NCBI GenBank assembly: GCA_903876865.1
Contig: CAIRBY010000258.1
Coordinates: forward strand, 1-46,568
DNA from: an uncultured Acidobacteriia bacterium
Lineage (GTDB): Bacteria > Acidobacteriota > Terriglobia > Bryobacterales > Bryobacteraceae
DNA: 46,568 nt
Direction of reading: 5' to 3'
The notes under the pieces were generated by a model. That model was not told the DNA's origin, made no database searches, and saw only the letters and a program-made list of their open reading frames with translations. Below are positions 9,898 to 19,631 of the stretch, one piece after another; the stretch's first letter is position 1, and each line of letters starts with the position of its first letter. The position numbers and the translations under genes were made by a program.

Positions 9898-10622
9898 ACC
9901 AGATACTCCGCAATTTCCACCGTCACCGAACACTGCCCCGCCCCCAACCACCGCACCGCCAGCGAATCCATATCCAACCGGCAGTTCGCGTGCGTGACGC
10001 CCGTATTCGGATCGGTGAAACTGAACCCTCGCAATTTCCCGCCTTGCGCGATGAAGAACGCCAGCCGCGCCGCCAGTTCCGCAGCCGTCAGGCACGGATG
10101 CTCGATCGTCCACGCCCACTTCGCGGCCGTGCGCTCCGCCCACGCATACCGAGGCCCGCTCGCCAGATCGTTCCGCGTCGTCAGCCACTTCGGCTTCGCC
10201 GTGAACGGCCGCTGTCCCACCACCGCCCCGTACAGCGCCGGATACGCCGCCACCGGAGTCCCCGTATACGTCCCATGTGTCACCGTCTGCCGCATCTTCA
10301 CCGTGACGCTGGTCTTCTCCGCCTTCGCCTCGACCTCCGTGAAGTCGTCCGCCTCCAGCCCGAGGTCCGCGTAACTGGTGCCCTGGAACGTGAAGCTGAA
10401 CCCGGAATCAAAGCGCCCCTTCACCGTGTTCCAGAATGTCCGCAGGTCCGCCAGGTCCGCTAGCGGAACATCCGGAAACGTCAGTTCGAATCCCTGTAAC
10501 CCATCCGCCGTTCGCCACCGCTGCTCTGTCCCATCTAGGAACTCCGCCACATCCACCGGTATCGCCACCGTCTGCGTCACCGGGTACCGCAGCGCTACCG
10601 TGGTCGGAAACGTCGCCGGCAT
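9894..10622 (-). CDS. Distal tail-type protein (DUF2460-like)
   Basis: MPATFPTTVALRYPVTQTVAIPVDVAEFLDGTEQRWR...; located between TMP and tail tip. Confidence 0.55.
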   Translation of the reverse strand: MPATFPTTVALRYPVTQTVAIPVDVAEFLDGTEQRWRTADGLQGFELTFPDVPLADLADLRTFWNTVKGRFDSGFSFTFQGTSYADLGLEADDFTEVEAKAEKTSVTVKMRQTVTHGTYTGTPVAAYPALYGAVVGQRPFTAKPKWLTTRNDLASGPRYAWAERTAAKWAWTIEHPCLTAAELAARLAFFIAQGGKLRGFSFTDPNTGVTHANCRLDMDSLAVRWLGAGQCSVTVEIAEYLV

Positions 10623-10948
10623 CAGTCCCCCTCCGTCAATCGCCCGCACCCATCCGGCGTAGGATAGGCCTCCCGGCCTGTCCCGCTAATCTCTTTTTCG
10701 TCGGCGTCCCGCGCCGGCGCTTCGCCCTCAGCCCGCAACTCCTCCACCACCTCGCACCGAAACCCCGCCCCGCAGATCCCGCACTTCCCCACCACCGAAT
10801 CCGCACCAATCCGCTGCAGATACATCGCCGATGATCCATCGATCAGGCCCGCCAGCCCCTCCGCCGCCTCACGGCCGAACCCGCCCTCCATCCGTAGCGC
10901 CATCGAGTGCCCCGTGTCACACACCGCGACTATCACGTATTCCCTCAT
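10622..10948 (-). CDS. Small protein with possible zinc-ribbon (CGICGAGFRC)
   Basis: MREYVIVAVCDTGHSMALRMEGG...; ATGA overlaps at both ends. Confidence 0.55.
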   Translation of the reverse strand: MREYVIVAVCDTGHSMALRMEGGFGREAAEGLAGLIDGSSAMYLQRIGADSVVGKCGICGAGFRCEVVEELRAEGEAPARDADEKEISGTGREAYPTPDGCGRLTEGD

Positions 10949-13887
10949 CGCCCCGTCGCCACATTCCGCAGGTTCGTCGCCAGCCGCGGCGAAATCCGCC
11001 CTTCCAGCGCCAGGCTCAGCGCATCCGCAATCGCCGGAGCCCGCGCAATTACATCTGTCGAATCCATCGCGCTCACCGGCAGATTCACCTGAATAATCGG
11101 CCGCATATTCCCGCTCATATCGCGGTCCGTCACGTTCCCGTACCGGTCCCTCGCATAGCTCGTCGCCGTCGGCATCGTGTACTGCGAATCCGTCAGCAGT
11201 GTGTTCTCCGCCTTCGTCCGCAGCTGCTTCGGATCGCCCAATAAACTCGCCACCAGCCCCAGAGCCATTCCGACGCCCGCGACGATCGGCGCCGCCGGTC
11301 CCGCCACCCCGCTCAGCGCCATAATCGCGCCCGCCCCGCCGGCCAGCGCTCCCGTCCCCGATAGCGCACCCTGCGCTCCCCCGGCCTTGAATCCCGAGTA
11401 CGCGCCGAACGCCCCGGCCGCCGCCGCCATCCCGATCCCCACGCCCTTCGCCGCCCCGGCAGCCATCCCGCCGCCACTGCTCGCGCTCGCCGTCGCCGAC
11501 TGGCCGCCCGTCCATCCCGCGTCCGGACCCCACGCGCTCGAATCCTTCAGGCTCGCCCACGCCTGGTCCAACTCCGCCGGGCTCAGGTCGCTTGCCGATC
11601 CCCCGCCGTCGAACACCTTCGACCATGCTCCGCCGCTCGGCATTCCGCCGCCGCCCCCGCTCCGTGACGTGGCCAGCGCCCGCGCCGCCATCATCAACTG
11701 TTGCGCCGCCGTCGAAAGCTGGCCGCCTGCCGCCGTCAGCTTCATCGCCCCGCCATCCTTCAGTGGATCGGTCCCGAATGGCGTCCCTCGCAGCACTTTC
11801 CCCAAAAATGTCGGATCTTCCGCCGTACCCTGCCCCGGCAGCGCCAGATGCCCGCTCTGCCCCTGTAGTAGCGTCACTGCCGCGTTCTGGAACATCGTGC
11901 GGCCCCAGCCCAACGCCATACCCTTTAGGAAGTCCTCGACGCCCTTCCCGCCCCGCAACAGCGCATCGAACGCCTGCCCGCTCAAGTTCCGCAGATCGTC
12001 CAGCCGCTTCCGCTGCAACTCCGCCAGCATCAGTTCGTGCTGCTCGTCAGCGTCGAACGTAGCCTGCTTCAGCGCGAGGTACGCTTCCGCCGTCTCCAGC
12101 TGCGCCTTGCCCGCATCCCGCTCAGTCCGCGCCTCGTCCATCGAGATTTTGTGCAGTTCGTTCGCTAGCGCGATCCGCCGGCTGTACATCGCGTTCGCCA
12201 GCTCCACTTCCTGCCCCGGCTGCGCCGCGAGCCCAAGCATCGCAATGTCCTGCCCCGCGCTCGACTCCCGCCGCCGCAGTTGCCCGGTTTTACTGAGCTC
12301 CCGAATCCGATCCGCCGCCTTGATCCACGCGTCCGTATAGCGCACTGCGGCCTCATTGCCGCCCTGCACCATTTCATCGCCCATCTTTGCGACCGCGTCA
12401 CGGTTCTCGCGTGTGAGCTTCGCCCAACCCTCCGCCAGGTCCGCGGCCTGCTTATTCACTACCGCGGCAACTTCCAGGTTTGCCGCATACCCCGCGCGCA
12501 GTGGGCTCGCCCCCTTCGCTACCTCCGCATCCCGCCGCTCGTAGATCTTATCGATTTCGCTCTTGCCCTTGTCCCCCGCCTCTTTCTCGAACGCCGCCAG
12601 CGACTTCTCCGCCGCCTCCAGATCCTTCGTGTGCTGGATCTGCGCCTTCAGCCCATCCACCTTCTTCATGGCGCGCTCATACGCCGCCACGTCCTCGGCC
12701 GAACTCTTTCCAGCCGTTGGTTCGCCCATCCCCTTCAGCGCATCTTCCGCCGCCTTCAGTTGGTACTGCAGGTCCGCCCCGCGGCGCGATTGGAACCCCT
12801 TAACCGCCGCATCCCCGCGCTCCCTGGCGAAGATCAGTCGGTCCGCCGCATCCTGCCGCTCCAGGCTCACTGGAAGATTCCACGCGTCCCGCTGGTCCAC
12901 CAGGCCGCCGAACCCGGCGCCGCGCAGCACCTGATTCTTCTGGTAGCCGCTGTCCTGCGTATACCCGCCGAAGTTAATCCCTCGCTTAACCAGATCCTCG
13001 TACGTGTACTGCTTCCCGCTCGTATCCTTCAGCGCGAACGTGATCACCGCCGCCAGCGGCTCTTTGAACTTGCGCCCGAGGCGCTCCCACAAAACCTCCA
13101 CTTCGGTGATTGCCCGGTGGTAGTTTTCCCACCGCTTGACATCCTCTTCCCCGGCCCCGAGCCCCATCTCCTTCGCCCGCGCCACATTCTCCGCCAGGCC
13201 CAAAATCACCGGGATGCCTTCGATTCCGACCCGGTTGAAGATCGCCCGCGCTGCGGTCGCCCGCTCCAGCGCGTTCTTCATCCCGCCCAACCCCTCCGAA
13301 ATGTCCAGCAATAGTGTCGAGGTCGGCTTCAGTTCGCCATTGGCGCCGCGCATCTCGATGCCCATGCCCTTGATGACATCGCGCGCCTTCTGTCCCTTCT
13401 CGGAATTATCGTCGGTCGCATCCGTCAGGCCGCGCATCATCTTTTCATAGATGCTCACGTCCTGCCCGGTCATGCGCGCCGCATACCCAAACTGCCCCAC
13501 TTCTTTCGTGGTCAGCCCCGTCCGCAACGCTACATTCTGAATCTGTAGCCCATACTCGCCCAGCGAATGCGCCGCCTCGAATGCCACCGCGCTCAGCGCT
13601 CCGAATACGGCGCCGCCCACAGTGAGTCCCGCGCCCAGCGGCCCCATCCCCTTCAAGAGGTTTTCAATCGCTGCGCCGGCCGTGCCCAGCGGATCCTCAA
13701 TCCCCGACTTCACCTTTGCCGCGAAATTGTCGAACCCCGGATGCTCCGAGACCTTCTTCGAACTCTCGCTCGCTTTATCGATCGAGGCCGCCACCCGGTC
13801 GAAACTCTGCGCCAACTTCTCCACATCGGCCGTGCCGACGCTCTGCGCCTCCACTACCGATAAAAACCGCGTTGTCGCCGTACCCAT
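10945..13887 (-). CDS. Tail tape measure protein
   Basis: 980 aa, helical N-terminal half, long Gly/Ala-rich hydrophobic segment (GGGMAAGAAKGVGIGMAAAAGAFGAYSG...), downstream of tail chaperones. Confidence 0.85.
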   Translation of the reverse strand: MGTATTRFLSVVEAQSVGTADVEKLAQSFDRVAASIDKASESSKKVSEHPGFDNFAAKVKSGIEDPLGTAGAAIENLLKGMGPLGAGLTVGGAVFGALSAVAFEAAHSLGEYGLQIQNVALRTGLTTKEVGQFGYAARMTGQDVSIYEKMMRGLTDATDDNSEKGQKARDVIKGMGIEMRGANGELKPTSTLLLDISEGLGGMKNALERATAARAIFNRVGIEGIPVILGLAENVARAKEMGLGAGEEDVKRWENYHRAITEVEVLWERLGRKFKEPLAAVITFALKDTSGKQYTYEDLVKRGINFGGYTQDSGYQKNQVLRGAGFGGLVDQRDAWNLPVSLERQDAADRLIFARERGDAAVKGFQSRRGADLQYQLKAAEDALKGMGEPTAGKSSAEDVAAYERAMKKVDGLKAQIQHTKDLEAAEKSLAAFEKEAGDKGKSEIDKIYERRDAEVAKGASPLRAGYAANLEVAAVVNKQAADLAEGWAKLTRENRDAVAKMGDEMVQGGNEAAVRYTDAWIKAADRIRELSKTGQLRRRESSAGQDIAMLGLAAQPGQEVELANAMYSRRIALANELHKISMDEARTERDAGKAQLETAEAYLALKQATFDADEQHELMLAELQRKRLDDLRNLSGQAFDALLRGGKGVEDFLKGMALGWGRTMFQNAAVTLLQGQSGHLALPGQGTAEDPTFLGKVLRGTPFGTDPLKDGGAMKLTAAGGQLSTAAQQLMMAARALATSRSGGGGGMPSGGAWSKVFDGGGSASDLSPAELDQAWASLKDSSAWGPDAGWTGGQSATASASSGGGMAAGAAKGVGIGMAAAAGAFGAYSGFKAGGAQGALSGTGALAGGAGAIMALSGVAGPAAPIVAGVGMALGLVASLLGDPKQLRTKAENTLLTDSQYTMPTATSYARDRYGNVTDRDMSGNMRPIIQVNLPVSAMDSTDVIARAPAIADALSLALEGRISPRLATNLRNVATGR

Positions 13888-14493
13888 TTACGCGACCCTC
13901 CGCAGCATCCGCCCCGCCCCGCTCATCGACGTCGCCCCTGCCAGCCCCAGCGTCATCAGCCGCTCCGCCACGCCCTGCGGGAAAATCTCCCCGCTCCGCT
14001 GTGCCAGCGCCCGCACGCTCGCCGGCGACCATCCCCACCAGGGCGAGCGCCGTTCGTTCGCCAGTGCCTTGATCCGGCCCGCATTCCGCGTGATCGCGAA
14101 CGTCGCCCGCTTGTCGTCCACATAGTTGACGCGGATATCGTCGAGCATGTGTCCGTCTTTCCCCGGACCCCGCAGATCGCGGATCGGCGCCAGTCCGTGC
14201 GCTGCCTTCCACTGCCCATAGCCTTCCCGACGGAACCCCTTGGCCTCTTTGTCGTACCGGACCACCGACCCGCTCAGAGCCTTCATCGGCGCGCCGCCGC
14301 TTCCGATCCCCGCCGCCGCCTGCTGTAGCTGCAGCTGAATGCCGTACTCCGCCAGCAGCCGCACCTTCTCCGCCTTCACCCAGCCGGCGCCGATCACCCC
14401 GACGCTCGTCCGCACGATCCCCGCCTGCTCGCGAAACCACGCCACCGGCCGCCCGTCCTTCGTTTTCTTGATCGTGATCGTCGGCATCGGCAT
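13888..14493 (-). CDS. Minor tail / virion morphogenesis-type protein
   Basis: 201 aa immediately upstream of TMP; HMLDDIRVNYVDDKRATFAITRNA segment. Confidence 0.5.
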   Translation of the reverse strand: MPMPTITIKKTKDGRPVAWFREQAGIVRTSVGVIGAGWVKAEKVRLLAEYGIQLQLQQAAAGIGSGGAPMKALSGSVVRYDKEAKGFRREGYGQWKAAHGLAPIRDLRGPGKDGHMLDDIRVNYVDDKRATFAITRNAGRIKALANERRSPWWGWSPASVRALAQRSGEIFPQGVAERLMTLGLAGATSMSGAGRMLRRVA

Positions 14494-14499
14494 CGTGGT

Positions 14500-14742
14500 T
14501 TACTCCCTTGCTCCCATCGCCTGCACTCGCGCATTTTCTTGCGCCATTAACTCGCCCTGGATCGTCTCCACCGCGTCAAACCACCGCGCGGACCACCGGG
14601 ATGCGTCCATGCCACCCACTACTCCGCCCGTCGCTTCATGCACCCGGCGTGCCTTCATGAATTTCGCAATCCACTTCAGGCTCGCCTCCGTAATCCGCGC
14701 CACCGGACACTCGCAACTCTCGACGTCCACCTCGTACGTCAT
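14500..14742 (-). CDS. Tail assembly chaperone, T-type segment (probable -1 frameshift partner)
   Basis: 80-aa ORF in the -1 frame of the 14784 ORF; that frame is open upstream through the overlap; weak SD at its own ATG. Confidence 0.5.
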   Translation of the reverse strand: MTYEVDVESCECPVARITEASLKWIAKFMKARRVHEATGGVVGGMDASRWSARWFDAVETIQGELMAQENARVQAMGARE

Positions 14743-14783
14743 CTCGCTCTTGCCGCTGCCTTCGCGGTAATGAGCCCGCCAGA

Positions 14784-15437
14784 CTACGCTGCCGTCGTCG
14801 ACTGCGCTCCGGCTGTGACCGTCGCATTCACATTTTCCAGGACCGTGGTACTTGGTACACCCGCGCCGGTAATCGTGACCAGCCTGCCGGCAGCATCCGC
14901 ACTCCCACTCTTCGCGCCCCCATCCACCGCTGCGGCCGAAGTGGAGGGCGACTCTAAATTTTCGACCTCGTCCGGTTCCAGGCCCAGTTCCCGCCGCACC
15001 GCCCGGGCGATCTCAAAGTACAACACGTCCGGCCCGCGATCCCGCAGCAGTTCCAGCGTCGGCGCCAGCACCGTCGTCTCTTCATCGTCCTGGTAAGACA
15101 GTCCGATGATCCGCACCAGCCCGTACGCCACGCGCATCGGCGTCAGTCGCGTCGTGTCGATCCGGTTGATTTTCTCCCCGAGCTCGACCATCTCTTTCAA
15201 GCGATCTTCTGGGAAGGTGAACTCCGCCCCGGTCGTCTTCGCCGTTTCCACCGCCGCTTGGTATTCCTTGACCAGCGGCTGCATCTGTTCCCGCAGCGGC
15301 CGCGCCTCTTCCAGCGCCTCGGCCATCCGCTCGTCCAGCGCTTCCCGCCGTGCCGCGGTCATCTTGCGAATGACGAAGGCGACCCCCGGGACCGCCTTCG
15401 ATTCGATCTGCAACGTGCTCGAATGCACCACCATCAC
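14784..15437 (-). CDS. Tail assembly chaperone, G-type
   Basis: 217 aa between tail tube and TMP genes; helical, acidic; contains AAATTTA in frame X XXY YYZ. Confidence 0.6.
   Translation of the reverse strand: MMVVHSSTLQIESKAVPGVAFVIRKMTAARREALDERMAEALEEARPLREQMQPLVKEYQAAVETAKTTGAEFTFPEDRLKEMVELGEKINRIDTTRLTPMRVAYGLVRIIGLSYQDDEETTVLAPTLELLRDRGPDVLYFEIARAVRRELGLEPDEVENLESPSTSAAAVDGGAKSGSADAAGRLVTITGAGVPSTTVLENVNATVTAGAQSTTAA
14955..14961 (-). promoter_or_regulatory. Candidate -1 ribosomal frameshift heptamer A AAT TTA
   Basis: Minus strand GA-A AAT TTA-GAG; codons GAA AAT TTA in frame; -1 frame continues open to 14500. Confidence 0.5.
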
Positions 15438-15449
15438 AACCCCCGCGAA

Positions 15450-16472
15450 CTACGTCGCCTTCAACGTATACTGATCCTTCGCGCTGATGCTCGAGGGATA
15501 TGCCACCGCGCCACTGAAGTTCACTACCCGGCGCGTGCCCTGCGCCGAGTACGTCGGCTTCGGCACGATGATATTGTTCAGCTGGTGCGTCCAGATGTTG
15601 CCCGCCACCGTCCCGATCACAAACGTCGCATTCACCGGCGTGCGCGTGAACGCCTTCTGCTTCAGCGTCCGCAAGTTTGCGGAGTCGTTATCCGCCATGC
15701 TCCAGTCCAGGTTCACCAGGCGATCGCCCGGCACGCCTGCCGTCGCGAATTCGGTATTGCCCGTCTTCAGTAGCTCGCGCATCACCGACAGCGCCACTTT
15801 GCCGCTCACGATATTCGTGTAGGCGTTCGAATCGATCGTCGCCGTCACCTTGAAGCCCTGCGGAAACGTGCCGTTTACCACTGGCGAACTCGGTACGCTC
15901 GGCCACGCCGTCAGCCCGCCCTTCGCCGCCGTCGGCGTTGTGCCGTCCGCGGCCTGGTCGTTGTCGTACACCCACGAGCCCTCACCGCTAAAACTGAACG
16001 TTGGCACATCGCCGCCGAACGCCGCCTCGAACTTCTGAACTAGGGAGTTGAAGCAACATTTCTGTGTCGCGTTCGGCACCAGATTCATGAAGTCCCAGAT
16101 CGCCAGGTAAAACAACGCGTCCGCCAGGGAGTACGTCACCGAGGTCGAGGCCACCACCGTCCCCGCCGCGCCAAAGATCCCCTGCAGGAAGTTCTTGCAG
16201 TCCGGCGCCGTCCCCGCCGCGCCGTTCGGAGCCGCCGACATCGATGCCGCCCAGCTCGCGATGCGCCGGCCGCCCTGCGCCACGATCCGGTCCAGTGAGC
16301 CCGTCAAGTCCGGCCGCTCGATCTCGTTGACCTTTGCCTCCGTCGTCAGGCTCGTGATCAGGCAGCAGTCGGAGTTGCTGACCGTCGCCGTTCCCGTTGT
16401 GTTCGGAATCGCGTCGAACGCGCTCTGCAGCTGCGGGAAGCATTGTTGATTTCTTACGAAAACGTCAGACAT
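15450..16472 (-). CDS. Major tail (tube) protein
   Basis: 340 aa; MSDVFVRNQQCFPQLQSAFDAIPNTTGTATVSNSDCCLIT...; position before chaperones. Confidence 0.7.
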   Translation of the reverse strand: MSDVFVRNQQCFPQLQSAFDAIPNTTGTATVSNSDCCLITSLTTEAKVNEIERPDLTGSLDRIVAQGGRRIASWAASMSAAPNGAAGTAPDCKNFLQGIFGAAGTVVASTSVTYSLADALFYLAIWDFMNLVPNATQKCCFNSLVQKFEAAFGGDVPTFSFSGEGSWVYDNDQAADGTTPTAAKGGLTAWPSVPSSPVVNGTFPQGFKVTATIDSNAYTNIVSGKVALSVMRELLKTGNTEFATAGVPGDRLVNLDWSMADNDSANLRTLKQKAFTRTPVNATFVIGTVAGNIWTHQLNNIIVPKPTYSAQGTRRVVNFSGAVAYPSSISAKDQYTLKAT

Positions 16473-16784
16473 TTACTTGCCCTCCTCCGGACCCGCCAAC
16501 TCTTCGCGCAGCGCGTGTACCGCCAGCAGCGCCGCCTTCCGCTTCGCCGTGAATTCGGCCGGCGCCGTCTCGTGCGCGCCAAACGGCCCGTACTTCCGCT
16601 GCTCCTCCGCCGTCACGCCGAGCGCGTCGAACTCCTCCGCCTTCACCAGCGCCGACCCGCCCAGCACCGCGTCCTTAGCCTGCTCTTCCGTCAGCGAAAC
16701 CCGCTGCCCGAATTCGCGCATCGAAAAAACGCCCATCATGTGGGAGGGCGCCGACCCCACAAACACGTATACGGCAGTCGTCAT
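16473..16784 (-). CDS. Hypothetical structural-module protein
   Basis: 103 aa; SMREFGQRVSLTEEQAKDAVLGGSALVKAEEFDALGVT. Confidence 0.55.
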   Translation of the reverse strand: MTTAVYVFVGSAPSHMMGVFSMREFGQRVSLTEEQAKDAVLGGSALVKAEEFDALGVTAEEQRKYGPFGAHETAPAEFTAKRKAALLAVHALREELAGPEEGK

Positions 16785-17344
16785 ACATTCACCTCGAAAG
16801 ATGCCCGGTAAGTCACGCTTTGCACCAGGCTCAATTTGTCTTCATCCTGGCTCACCACCCGCGGCTCCGAAGGCGGGTCCCAGGATAGATCGCCTCGATA
16901 ACTCGCCACCACCAACTCCGCGTCCAGGCACGCCAGCATCGCCGCCTCGGTCGCCTCCCGCAGATCTACCAGGCCCGACATCCGCATCGGAATCGGCAGG
17001 AAGATCCGCCAGAACACCTCGAGGTAGCCGCTGAACGTCCGCGGCATCTGCAGGTGTAGGTTCTGTCCGCTCCCCGTCCACATCGCCAGCACCGGAAAAT
17101 CCGGCTCCCGGATCGCCAGCAGTTCGTCCAGTGACCAGTCCCCCCGGAAATAGTTCTGCGTCGGAACCTGGTCCGGTCCGGTAGCGGGCTCCAGCGCCGG
17201 CTCCGTCCCGCTGAAATCGATCACATACGCCAGTTGCGGAATCCCAAACTCCGCACAAGCTGCGGCGAGTGCAGTGCTAAACACCGCATCGAACCGCGTT
17301 TCGAGCGCGCTCCGCACCAGCCGCGAGACCTGAATCGCGCTCAC
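16781..17344 (-). CDS. Neck/tail completion-type protein
   Basis: 187 aa; GTG start at 17344; between head-tail joining and tail tube genes. Confidence 0.5.
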   Translation of the reverse strand: MSAIQVSRLVRSALETRFDAVFSTALAAACAEFGIPQLAYVIDFSGTEPALEPATGPDQVPTQNYFRGDWSLDELLAIREPDFPVLAMWTGSGQNLHLQMPRTFSGYLEVFWRIFLPIPMRMSGLVDLREATEAAMLACLDAELVVASYRGDLSWDPPSEPRVVSQDEDKLSLVQSVTYRASFEVNV

Positions 17345-17673
17345 AGTGCCCCGCCATGTGCGCGCGCCTGCACTCTGCGATGTAGCGTCAGGTTGCAGAG
17401 CCCGCGCGGCGGATTGATCACCGCCTTCACCACATATATCCCCCCGTCAGCCCAGACCACCGTGTCCCCCATCCTCGGATTCGTCACGATGCTCGGGTCC
17501 ACTTCGATCTCCCCGAAATACGCCGGCGCCGCGCCCTGCGGTACCGTCGGCTTCGCCAGCCAGCAATACGTCTCGATCGCATCCCCGATCAGCGGCTGGT
17601 ACGTGATAGGCAACCCCATCACCTCCAGACACGCCGAATTCGAATCCGCAATCGCATCATCCAAGTCGCTCAT
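17341..17673 (-). CDS. Head-tail joining-type protein
   Basis: 110 aa; MSDLDDAIADSNSACLEVMGLPITYQPLIGDAIETYCWL; just downstream of capsid gene. Confidence 0.5.
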   Translation of the reverse strand: MSDLDDAIADSNSACLEVMGLPITYQPLIGDAIETYCWLAKPTVPQGAAPAYFGEIEVDPSIVTNPRMGDTVVWADGGIYVVKAVINPPRGLCNLTLHRRVQARAHGGAL

Positions 17674-17742
17674 CGTTCACCCTCGGAAAATCGGGGAGAC
17701 GCCCGCGCGCCTCCCCAAGTCACAGGAGAATCACAGGAGAAA

Positions 17743-18801
17743 CTACGTCTTCGTGAGCTGTTGCACGCACGCCGGTTTGAGGCAGATCGGCAACGGGTTC
17801 GACTGGCACTCCAGCTCGATCCCCTTGTCGTACTTCATCCGCTCCTGCTTGGCGTAGAACGGGAGACCGTCCGTGTTGACGGTCTCGATGTAATCCGCCG
17901 GTGCGTAGAACTCCTTGAACACGCTGGTGCCCAAGGGCAGCATGTAGGCGGAATCTGTATCCACTAGCGCCTGCGCGGAACCACTCGAATCCGGCACAGT
18001 GCCCGTGTAGTTGATCCAGGTCACCGGCAGTTCGTTGCCGCCGAACGTGAATCCGCGCACCTGGCCGGCTGGCGCCGAACCACCCGAGTAGTCCTGCGAA
18101 AGATTCTGCCCGTTGTTGTTCTGGAAATACGTGAAGGCCGCCTTCACGTTCGCGTGGGAAACGAACGCGTCATAGAACGAGTCGGAGCAGATCGCCAGGA
18201 ATCCGGTGATCATTTCGCCGCGCAGCGCGTTGATGATATTGCGCTTCACGGCGGCGATCTTACCCATGACATCCGTCGTGCTGGTGCCGAGCGCGAAGCC
18301 GGTCGCTATCTGGCTGATCCCGAAGTCGGAGTAGATATCCAGAATCAGGTTGCCCGCGCCATCCTTCACCTGGCCGGACCGCAACACGCCCAGCCGCATC
18401 CACTCCTGCTGCTGCTCGAGCTTCACGCGCAGCTCGCGCATCTTCTTCGCCGTGACATACTGCATGTCCTGCACCATGTCGGAACCCGGACGGCGGCGGC
18501 CTTGCAAGTCGGCCGCCAGCATCAGATCGTTCATCGCGAAGTGCGGGATCTGGAAGCTCTTCGACTTGCTCAGCGCCGATTTGTTGGCGGTGCCCGGACC
18601 GCCCCACTGCGACTGCGGAACCAGCGCATTCGTGATCGGGTCGAAGTCCACCGCTACCGTGCGCTGGGTAACACCTTCCTGCGTGAAGATTCCCAGCGCG
18701 CCCAGCCGGCCGTAGGTCGGCGTGATGTCGTTCACCGCGTTCGAAAGCGATACCGCGTTGAACGCGTCCTGTTTGAATACGTCTAAGATTTCAATGCTCA
18801 T
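17743..18801 (-). CDS. Major capsid protein (phage capsid E family)
   Basis: 352 aa; MSIEILDVFKQDAFNAVSLSNAVNDITPTYGRLGALGIFTQEGVTQRTVAVDF; typical gpE-like N-terminus. Confidence 0.85.
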   Translation of the reverse strand: MSIEILDVFKQDAFNAVSLSNAVNDITPTYGRLGALGIFTQEGVTQRTVAVDFDPITNALVPQSQWGGPGTANKSALSKSKSFQIPHFAMNDLMLAADLQGRRRPGSDMVQDMQYVTAKKMRELRVKLEQQQEWMRLGVLRSGQVKDGAGNLILDIYSDFGISQIATGFALGTSTTDVMGKIAAVKRNIINALRGEMITGFLAICSDSFYDAFVSHANVKAAFTYFQNNNGQNLSQDYSGGSAPAGQVRGFTFGGNELPVTWINYTGTVPDSSGSAQALVDTDSAYMLPLGTSVFKEFYAPADYIETVNTDGLPFYAKQERMKYDKGIELECQSNPLPICLKPACVQQLTKT

Positions 18802-18825
18802 CGATTGATTCCCCTTTCGGAGCGC

Positions 18826-19629
18826 CTAAGCGCCCACGGCCGTCCTCGTCGGCATCCCCAACGCCTGCAGCTGCGCGGTCGCTGTGGTCTTCTGCGGAGT
18901 TGTCATACCGCTCGTCCACACCAACCCCGTCGATTTGAAGATCGCCGGCGGCCGCGTCACCGCCACTGCGGTCACATCTGCCGAGGCCGGATTCGCCGCC
19001 TGCAACAGCACCGCGCATGCGACTGCCGAACCGTCCACCGCGGCCGGCGTCACCTGCGTGTATTTGCCGGAACCCACAGCCACCGTCACGTCGAACCCAT
19101 CGCCTGCCACGAAGTGCGTCGATGCGTTGTCCGTCAGCAGGAACTTGATTCGGTCGGTCCACGTCGAGGTGCCGCCCGAGGCGAACGTTGCCTCGCCCAA
19201 AGATAGGCCTTTCGGATCTGTCACCTGGTACAGACCCGTCGAAACCACTCGGACTTGATAAATGCCAGCGATCGCGTTCGCCTGCACCGGTGCCGTGCCG
19301 TCCACCGCCAGCGTTCCCGTACCGGTGTTGCCGCCGGATTTAGTCGCGCTGGTCGCCGTTCCGATCGTAATCTCCCCAAGCACCTGCCCCACCACGCACG
19401 CCGCCGTCCCGGATACCAGGACTACTGCGTCGCGGATGAAATTGACATCCTCTTCGCCCTCGAACAGTAATACGTCCGAGATGCGGGAATTTTCCGTGAT
19501 CGTGGTTCCCACCAGGCCGAGGCCCAGCCCCGCCGCGAGCACAAAACCAGATACCCCGGGTACCAGCACAAGCGCCAGGAGCGCCAGCAGCCCCACCAAT
19601 CCGAAGCAGACTTTCCGTGTTTTCGTCAT
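18826..19629 (-). CDS. Head decoration protein (gpD-like) with N-terminal hydrophobic leader
   Basis: ISDVLLFEGEEDVNFIRDAVVLVSG and GKYTQVTPAAVDGSAVACAVLL segments; start preceded by GGGGGTGG; hydrophobic residues ~9-42. Confidence 0.65.
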   Translation of the reverse strand: MTKTRKVCFGLVGLLALLALVLVPGVSGFVLAAGLGLGLVGTTITENSRISDVLLFEGEEDVNFIRDAVVLVSGTAACVVGQVLGEITIGTATSATKSGGNTGTGTLAVDGTAPVQANAIAGIYQVRVVSTGLYQVTDPKGLSLGEATFASGGTSTWTDRIKFLLTDNASTHFVAGDGFDVTVAVGSGKYTQVTPAAVDGSAVACAVLLQAANPASADVTAVAVTRPPAIFKSTGLVWTSGMTTPQKTTATAQLQALGMPTRTAVGA

Positions 19630-19631
19630 TG

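Noticed and set aside
10622-11626. 334-aa ORF as one gene
   Set aside because: Most of it is antisense-like Gly/Arg-rich sequence overlapping the tape measure; only the C-terminal 10622-10948 part looks real.
14833-14841. CTGGAAAATG as the frameshift site
   Set aside because: In frame it reads G GAA AAT, which does not fit X XXY YYZ; AAATTTA at 14955-14961 fits.
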